A program made the position numbers and the translations under genes. The notes under the pieces were generated by a model that was given only the letters and a program-made list of their open reading frames with translations, was not told the origin of the DNA and made no database searches. DNA of 64,000 nt, taken from positions 162,140,080-162,204,079 of the forward strand of contig NC_080670.1 of assembly GCF_030247195.1 (NCBI RefSeq). Reading direction: 5' to 3'. Below, piece after piece: positions 57,523 through 64,000 of this stretch. Origin of the DNA: Topomyia yanbarensis. Its lineage: Eukaryota > Arthropoda > Insecta > Diptera > Culicidae. The stretch's first letter is position 1; each line of letters opens with the position of its first letter.

Positions 57523-59334
57523 GTATGTTGAACCCATTTTCCTTACATTTTGTTATGTGCACTGTATTTTGTTATATGTCTGTTCAAAATGTTCACCTGC
57601 TGCTGCTACTGTCGTAGGCAACTGAACCGCTTTCGATGGATTATTATCTGCGTATTTTATGTACGAAACTATCGCACCCGGTATTGTTTGTTTTTTTCTA
57701 GCTATACACAGGTTATAATTGATCATACGTCATTGTTTCCAACCATCATCAGTAAGCACACCTAATTGAGCAATTTAAGGTCCAACTTCCGTAATTAGCA
57801 TCATATTTAAAAAGATAAACCCTTTGCTACATCGAAATGAATAATGTCATTCCTGTGCGCGATGATTATCATGTAAGCGACAATGTGACGGTTACTGAAC
57901 AATGGTTAGCTAACGAGGAGAACAGCGTACTTGACTTCTGATCATGAAGTGTGCTTCGGTATGACAATGTTTGAGAGAAATTCAGTATGCGCTTTATTTA
58001 TGCTAGGAGTTTGAGACTGGATTTCTTAATTAACAAAGATGTTTCAAATTTTACCCAACGAACAAATGTCACTCCCTAACAGGTACACTTTATGTGAATG
58101 TGAGCAATTTGCTAGCAGAAAAATAAACCAACGAATAAAAAAGATTTATTCAGGAATCCCTTCCTCCTAGTACAGTGCTTCCATATACCTGGACGGGATC
58201 TAATTGCTGTTATGTTGGTGTTGCCTGAAGAACCAGAAGATAAATTGACAAAATGCATTACCCTTTGGATTTAATGCAAATAGCTTTAGTGGCATTCCAA
58301 AGTTCGGGGCACTCGGCAAATTTGTAATTAAGAGCCGTTACTTTTAATCTTCTCAAATTTTGTGGATTCAAATATATACATAGCCTTGAGTAATCACGCA
58401 ACGTATTATAAATTTTATTATTTTTACAATTATTGTGGTCTCAATTAGAAAAACTTAGAAAGAAAACTACCGAGACTCCATTTTAGGTCAATCGGATTCG
58501 GGTTTAGCTGTCAAAAAATGATCCAATCGAACACTGCCTATCCTTGTAACATTTGACGTATTGCCATACAATGTCGGGGCATACGTGGCCAAACCTATTT
58601 TCAAATTTCAAGAAAAACATTAAACATCGCTCAAACTGACCGTTTTGGGTCACAATACAACAAAGGGGTCATTCATATACTACGTGAACAAAGTAACCTG
58701 AACTTTATGCCGCAGAGCTATCCGACAAAGATTTACACGGAAAGAACACTTCAATGCGAAAAAATGTACACTGGAAAAAAAGTTGCCACATTTTTCACAA
58801 AAGCACAACATTTATCTTAAAAAATTACAAAGATATAAAAATAATTTTCATATTTTTTTGTCACAAAATCCTAGAAAGCGAGGAAACATTTTAAATGCAA
58901 ACGCATCATGTGCATCAAGTTTTTTAACGATAGCCTTAAACATTTTTTGAAAATTCAAACTAATTGACAGACAAAACTGAAATTTTGTGAAGGAATATGA
59001 TTCTAAATGACGTTTCAAATCAAAGTTCCTTAAATCAAAATCTTCCGAAATGTGATAGTTTTCAAGATATTTTAAGTTGGCAATTCTAATATGGCGGACT
59101 AAAATGTGACTTTAACAATGTTAACCAAAAGTTTTCGTTTTTCACCGTTTTCTCTGGCTATTAGATTAGCTTTAGCCTCAACAGATCAAGCCGTGAAATA
59201 CGTTCTTGAGATTTGTACACATGTACAGTGCAACCCGAAACGTTCTGGGAACGTGAATATTGCCATGAAAAGATTTCTAACTGAGGCGCGCGTCTCGAGC
59301 CAAGAACGTACCATGGTGGCCAGTCAGAACGCCG
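57523..59334. other. Probable intron start and non-coding stretch
   Basis: If the donor at 57523 is used, this is intronic. AGGGGTCATTCATATACTACG near 58673 resembles one end of a MITE class common in mosquitoes, but no partner end was found. No acceptor-exon pair is recognisable. Confidence 0.4.
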
Positions 59335-59896
59335 CACAGTGGTCCCAAAATGAAAAAAAACGGTCAAAAGTTTTTCACAGATGTTTTCATGCTTTGATGT
59401 CTTCAGAAATGTTTCCTAGGATTGCATCCTACATCTTAATTTTTCTTAAGGAGCTATTTTTACAGAAAAATCGATTTATTTCCCGAAGCAGAAGTCATCT
59501 TGGGAGTCTTCGGAAAAGTTATGTGTTTTGACGATATCTAAGACTTTCTAGAAAATACCAAAAAAGCGAAAACTAAGGACTGGAAAAAAAGTTGAAAAAA
59601 CTTATTTTAAAGTGCAACGTAATTATCTCTTAGGTAAAAATATATAGGTAGCAGATATTTTCACCATGGTGTTCAAAATAAATTGCTGTACAAGTTTCCG
59701 AGCATTTTTTTTTTGTTATTAAAAAAATATTTTTTAAACGACAGTTGCACCTTAAGAAAAATTAAGGCACCTATCCTAAAAGACGCAAGATGCAATTCTA
59801 GGAAACTTTTCCGAAGACATCAAAGCTTGAAAACATCTTTGAAACTCAGGAACGATTTTTGACCGTCTTTTTTCAGTTTGGGGCCAGTCATTGTGT
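59335..59896. mobile_element. Inverted-repeat element, ~120-bp arms
   Basis: Left CACAGTGGTCCCAAAATG, CGGTCAAAAG, GATGTTTTCATGCTTTGATG, TTTCCTAGGATTGCATC and TTAATTTTTCTTAAGG are mirrored at the right (CCTTAAGAAAAATTAA, GATGCAATTCTAGGAAA, CATCAAAGCTTGAAAACATC, GACCGTC, TTTGGGGCCAGTCATTGTG). No transposase. The 141-codon plus-strand frame overlapping its left arm is chance. Confidence 0.7.
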
Positions 59897-59928
59897 AACG
59901 GCTTGCCATTCAAAAGAGAAAGAGTATA

Positions 59929-60233
59929 CACCAAAAAATCTGAATTTTATCATTGACGTAATTCCTAACTTGCCACAATCTAGCAAACCGTAATTGACGA
60001 AATATAACCGCGTTCTGTTTAATTTTACATGAAAGATGTACTTTCCACGCGCAGTGCCATAAAATTACACCCTTCAACATTTTAAACAAACGCCATATGT
60101 GGAGTAAAATTACGTGACTCGCAAAATTCAACGACATGTAAAATTAAAATCAAACGTAAAACTATGTCGTTTTTGATGCTTGTATATGTCGTGGTCAGGA
60201 GACGTAAATTTACACGATTTTTTTCAAGGTGTG
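59929..60233 (-). mobile_element. Family A MITE, near-complete copy
   Basis: TA at 59927 and 60234. Ends CACCAAAAAATC and, reversed, CACACCTTGAAAAAAATCG. Reversed, the interior matches 4222-4426 and 14425-14997 (GGCGTTTGTTTAAAATG, TACATCTTTCATGTAAAATT). This is the cleanest copy for defining the family at about 305 bp. Confidence 0.75.
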
Positions 60234-60235
60234 TA

Positions 60236-61210
60236 ACCCGCAGGAGAATATTTGTGTATCCACACTACTCGGCAGCTGCAGCCTTCATCAAACCTTCGGA
60301 GGGAAAGCCACGGAAGTTTTTCTCTGGATTCCGAAAATGTGTATCCAAGGGTTAAAACTGCACACAAAGCTCTACGCAACGATCCAATCTGTCGTGATTA
60401 TTTCGTTGAAGCAAAAGTAACATGAAACTTGTGATATACCTTGCATACAGTTGATGGAGTCGTAAAACAATGATTTGGTGCAAAAAAATGTAAATCGATT
60501 TCAAATATGTGCGTTACGCAATGTTTGACCTCATTGAACAGCAATAAAATACTGCTTTGTTGTTGTTTCAATGTATTGCCAACCACGAAAAAATGTCAGC
60601 TTTTTAGAATATTCGACATCTTTTACATGTGAATTTAAAAGTTCTACCTGGAAGCTGCTTAGGAAGGTATTCACACATACATTCATTAAACTCTAACCAA
60701 ACCAGCCAAGGTGTATCCAAAAGAACATAATTTCAAGTATTTATTTGTAAGAAAAATCTTTACAAAAATAATATAAATAGACGAAGCAAAGCCGTTGACC
60801 ACTAATGTATAATTTATTGGTTTCGTGATTAACACCATATAGTCACAACCAATTAACAGAGGCAAAATTTCTCAAACGTCACTCAAATTAGGTGAAATTA
60901 CAATTTCGATGGAAGATCAAGTTTAATGGTATTATTTGACATTGCAAAATCAAATCCAGACGAGTTTTGCGAAAAAATCGACCATAATATTGACACTTGA
61001 AGCCTATTATTTTTTAGTTTTTAGAAAATTACTGCGGACTACCTAATTGACCGATTTTAACAAACCAACCAGCAATGAAATTGCCGTAAGACACAGCTTG
61101 TTCGTGATTTCACATCCAAAAAGTTCCTATTTTGTATATTTTTTAAACAATCGTTACAAAACAAAATTAAATAAAAAGCAGTTCTGGGCCTCAAAAACAC
61201 ATATACCTAC
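60236..61210. other. Non-coding stretch
   Basis: No gene or repeat family recognised; AT-rich. Confidence 0.35.
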
Positions 61211-62622
61211 TAGAGTAGAATAGGGTCTAGTAGGTGCGGGTACGATAGGTACAGGGCATTATCTTTGCTATATTATTACAGAGGTCGCTCGTGTTGCTTG
61301 AATTAGATATATGGTAGAGAACATCATTGACGACTGTCATTTCGGCTGTTACCTTGGATCAGCAGTATTAGTTACGGCGTCGCTTATGTTTTAGCGCGTT
61401 ATTCTGCGAAAACACATTGAATTTCGTCCTCAGTATAGTACATTTAATCCAGTGGTTTTCAACCGGGAGTGAATTCACCCCCAGGGGTAAATTTGGCTAA
61501 TGTAGGGGGTTAATTATGTGGGCCAAAATTGTATTTGTTGTACTAACATTAACGTCCGATATTTGTTTTTATATTTGTTTCAGTGTTTAATGAATTGAGA
61601 TGCTCCCTGAGAGTGCTCAGGAACAGATCTCTGGTTGTAAAATTATGGTTTTCATCCAATTGAAAATCATTTTTTTTCTGAAAGAGTAAAGTTGGTAAAC
61701 AATTTTCAGAAAAGGGTATATCATGGTGATCAATGTTCGGAAAGGGGTACATGGAACGAAATAGGTTGAAAACCATGGATAATCAATGTAAAAAAATGTG
61801 AAGTGAGATTTTTCTTACTTCTTAAAAATTAATGCTGAACACGAGTATTGCGTTGGCTTTTCGATATTTTCGTTTTTGAAAAAAAAAATCGAGCGTCAAC
61901 ATTAAACATGTGTTCGGGGATACGATAGGTGAGCCGTTTGGGGCACTATAGGTCACTACTATAATGTAAATTTAATTTTTTTTGACAGGATAATTGTAAG
62001 TAATCGTCGTCATACATGAAAGCGGGTCAGATATTTCGCGTGAATTAAAAACATAATAATTTAAAGTGTTGTTGAAGCAGATAATTAAAAAAATGATCGA
62101 TAAAAAGAGGAAAAGGAATCCAAAAAACCGCTCCGAAGTACAAAGGTGATCGTCGCACAGCTAAGCGACCACGTGGGCCGGAATGCACAACTTCAATTCC
62201 ACACTCTGGCTACGACGAGTACACCGAAAAAGTCATTTGCAAGCACAAAACCTGACGCAGCTGCTGAAAAACATGTTTTTTCAACATTTCTTTTCGCGGT
62301 TGCATGATTTTTCACATAATTTGCTACTTCATCTTTTCTTACCTGATGACATCAGTGGATTGCATTTACTATTTGTGTTATTAATTTTTTTAAATTCTGC
62401 TGTGTTCATACTCTTCAAAAAAAATTGAACCGATTTTCTTGGTGTATACATTGTTTTATTTAAGCTCGAATAAATGAATGACCTATCGTACCTCCAGTTT
62501 TTAAAACCTACGAAAAAAGTACCTTCGTTTTATTGGATTTAGCTTGACAAATATTTAGCCATGCATAAAAGCATAAAAAGCTCACCAAAAAACTGACCTA
62601 CTTGACCCCACTCTACTCTTAT
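61211..62622. mobile_element. 1.4-kb element with AGAGTAGARTRGGGTC termini
   Basis: Left AGAGTAGAATAGGGTCTAGT and reversed right AGAGTAGAGTGGGGTCAAGT, both followed by AGGT, form diverged inverted ends. GATAGGT words (about 61246, 61925 and, reversed, 62480) are subterminal or internal echoes. The interior lacks a transposase of its own and contains a hAT relic. Confidence 0.6.
61451..61777 (-). mobile_element. Deleted hAT element with transposase C-terminal relic
   Basis: Ends CAGTGGTTTTCAACC and GGTTGAAAACCATGG are hAT-like inverted termini. A 75-codon minus-strand frame (61776-61549) reads PFPNIDHHD...FSENCLPTLLFQKKNDFQLDENHNF; this resembles the FPTTYLCE-GFS-LL-IK-K-R--L-VEHDLR tail of hAT transposases, and it ends about 100 bp from the terminus, as expected for a 3' end. 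The GTGAATTCACCCCCAGGGG subterminal text also fits. The 8-bp duplication is not clean. Confidence 0.5.
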
Positions 62623-63653
62623 TTTAGTACCTAACAATATGTCACAGACAAAAAATGGCCCTCCATTTGTAACTAAGTTATTCCACGCCGAACGTCGCGG
62701 CGTATGGATTTTGAACAGCGGATTGCAGCCGTAATCAGCTTCCGTTTCCGCGACCCAAACGATAATGAATAGAAGCGGGACTAGCAAGCATGGTGACAAT
62801 TATTCAGCCTGTAACTTGTAAGTTTTTTATTTATTAGAAAAATACAAAAAATATCATAGATTTATAAAGAAATTAAGATTTTTACTTTTCAGCCAAAATC
62901 TTTAATTTCAAAGGAATGAAATATTTCCAATGAATTTCGGAAATCTTTTCTTTTCATAGATTGTATCCTAGATTTATTGCAATCGATTCATGTATAAATA
63001 TGTCTGTGTCATCGCTATGAATTCAAAGTTGTAGGTTGTCATTATCGTTTGGTAATCTGCAACAGACATCTATCAACAGGCCTTTTTTTTCTCGGTGGAA
63101 TTTTGTTAGGTACTAAAAGTAGGTTATGCGTTTTTTAGATCTAATAAGAGATCCTGAAGCCTTTTAATTTCATTTTGATATACACAATTGTTAAAAAAAA
63201 AATACAAAAGTAGTAAATAGTAAAATCACGAACAATCTGTGTTTTATGACAACTGTATTGGTATTGGTTCGTTAAAATCAGTCAATAAGGTCTCCATAGT
63301 AAATTTTTTAAAATAAACAGGCTAAAAGCTCCAAATGTCAATATAATGGCCAGTTTTTTTCGCTAGGCCAATCTGGATTTGATTTTGCAATGCCAAATTG
63401 GATCCTCCATTGAAATTGTAATCTTAGCAAATTTGGGTAGCCCGTTTGAGAAGTTTTGACTCCATAATAACTAGCTCGTGAATGAAGTAATTTTATTTAT
63501 GGATGAAAATCCTATCCTTTTTACTGAATTTTCGGAAGTATAGAGTAAATTGGAAAAAAAATCAACAACTCCTGTAATTTTTCAGATTATCAAAATTTGG
63601 CTTTCCTTAGAAAGTGTATTTTATATGGTTTTTATCAGTTTTGGAGGGGGCTA
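62623..63653. other. Non-coding stretch
   Basis: AT-rich; an 86-codon minus-strand frame (62799-62539) starts MSPCLLVPLLFIIVWVAE, which looks like a signal peptide, but the rest is unrecognised and overlaps the end of the neighbouring element. Confidence 0.35.
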
Positions 63654-63778
63654 GCAGAGCGTAGTTGGTAAATCGAATGCCTTCCAAGCAGCTCACCAAC
63701 TTTGCGCATAGGGTTATAAATTTTTTAACCCGAAAGAGACGAATGACCCTAAGGTTAAAGCCTCTACAATAAACAAAA
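63654..63778 (+). repeat. tRNA-derived SINE, diverged copy
   Basis: GCGTAGTTGGTAAATCGAAT, GCCTTCCAAGCAGCTCACC, then AACCCGAAAGAGACGAATGA and CCTAAGGTTAAAGCCTCTAC match the family with a deletion across box B. The tail is AATAAACAAAAG. Confidence 0.8.
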
Positions 63779-64000
63779 GTTTTCTATGGGCCTTTTAATT
63801 TTGCGCATTATTTCAATTATACACTGCCTATTGATAAACAATAACACTGTTTGCTATCAATTTTTAAGCCATGAGCTTCTGATTTGGTTGAGCATTCAAT
63901 TGAAAGTATGTATCAACAAATAACACAACAAATCAATCATTGTAGTTCAAAACAAGTTGTTTGTTTTATCCAAAATTATTTGACAAGAGACAAATTTAAT
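63779..64000. other. Non-coding end of window
   Basis: AT-rich, no feature recognised. Confidence 0.4.

Noticed and set aside
59106..59531. 141-codon plus-strand frame as a gene
   Set aside because: It runs across the left arm of an inverted-repeat element and has no recognisable domain.
62539..62799. Minus-strand frame starting with a hydrophobic leader as a secreted protein
   Set aside because: It overlaps the right terminus of the 61.2-62.6 kb element and the remainder shows no motif; too weak to call.

Overview
The window looks like intergenic or intronic DNA of a mosquito, most likely a culicine. The basis is an AT-rich, TE-saturated sequence, tRNA-derived SINEs, TA-flanked MITEs, several non-LTR lineages typical of mosquitoes, and short exons with long introns. 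The species is not determined. There is no bacterial gene organisation, no CRISPR array and no recognisable tRNA or rRNA gene.

The centrepiece is one complete Ty3/gypsy-type LTR retrotransposon (19344-29347) flanked by a 4-bp GACC duplication. It has 1087-bp LTRs that I could distinguish at a single base. Its gag frame (724 codons from the first ATG) carries zinc knuckles. An overlapping pol frame (protease, RT, RNase H, DD35E integrase) lies in the -1 frame behind a textbook A AAA AAC slippery site followed by a 7-bp hairpin. A 1.9-kb non-coding 3' tail contains diverged direct repeats and a strong hairpin. A tRNA-derived SINE has since inserted into the 5' LTR with an 8-bp target duplication. 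The LTRs carry a roughly 80-nt repeated hairpin module with a shared downstream motif, which I have not seen described.

Region by region: 1-970, one locus of a roughly 110-bp repeat in two opposed arrays. 4.2-6.2 kb, MITEs. 6.3-8.9 kb, an R1-like LINE relic split by a hAT MITE. 9.4-10.8 kb, a CR1/jockey-like LINE relic plus a second RT scrap. 11.2-12.6 kb, a three-level nest (MITE, MITE, SINE). 14.4-15.0 kb, a MITE nested in a related MITE. 16.2-17.1 kb, a small inverted repeat and a candidate first coding exon. 19.2-29.3 kb, SINE plus LTR element. 29.6-33.8 kb, relics of a Tc1/mariner-type transposase, a possible BEL/Pao RT and two LINE ORF1 copies. 37.7-41.4 kb, palindromes, an RT scrap, a 1.6-kb inverted-repeat transposon sitting inside a (TA)n tract, and a LINE ORF1 relic broken by a SINE. 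44.9-46.7 kb, a long-TIR element and another transposase relic. 50.7-52.2 kb, a second opposed-array locus of the 1-970 repeat. 52.7-53.9 kb, LINE ORF1 and RNase H relics. 54.1 kb, a MITE. 55.4-57.6 kb, a candidate host gene 5' region with a convincing first coding exon ending in a splice donor. 59.3-62.6 kb, several inverted-repeat elements, one holding a deleted hAT. 63.7 kb, a SINE.

Apart from the LTR element's gag and pol, the only convincing host coding sequence is the exon at 57237-57522. A shorter exon near 17.0 kb is plausible. Nearly all other long reading frames are TE relics or chance. All family assignments come from reading motifs by eye, without database searches.
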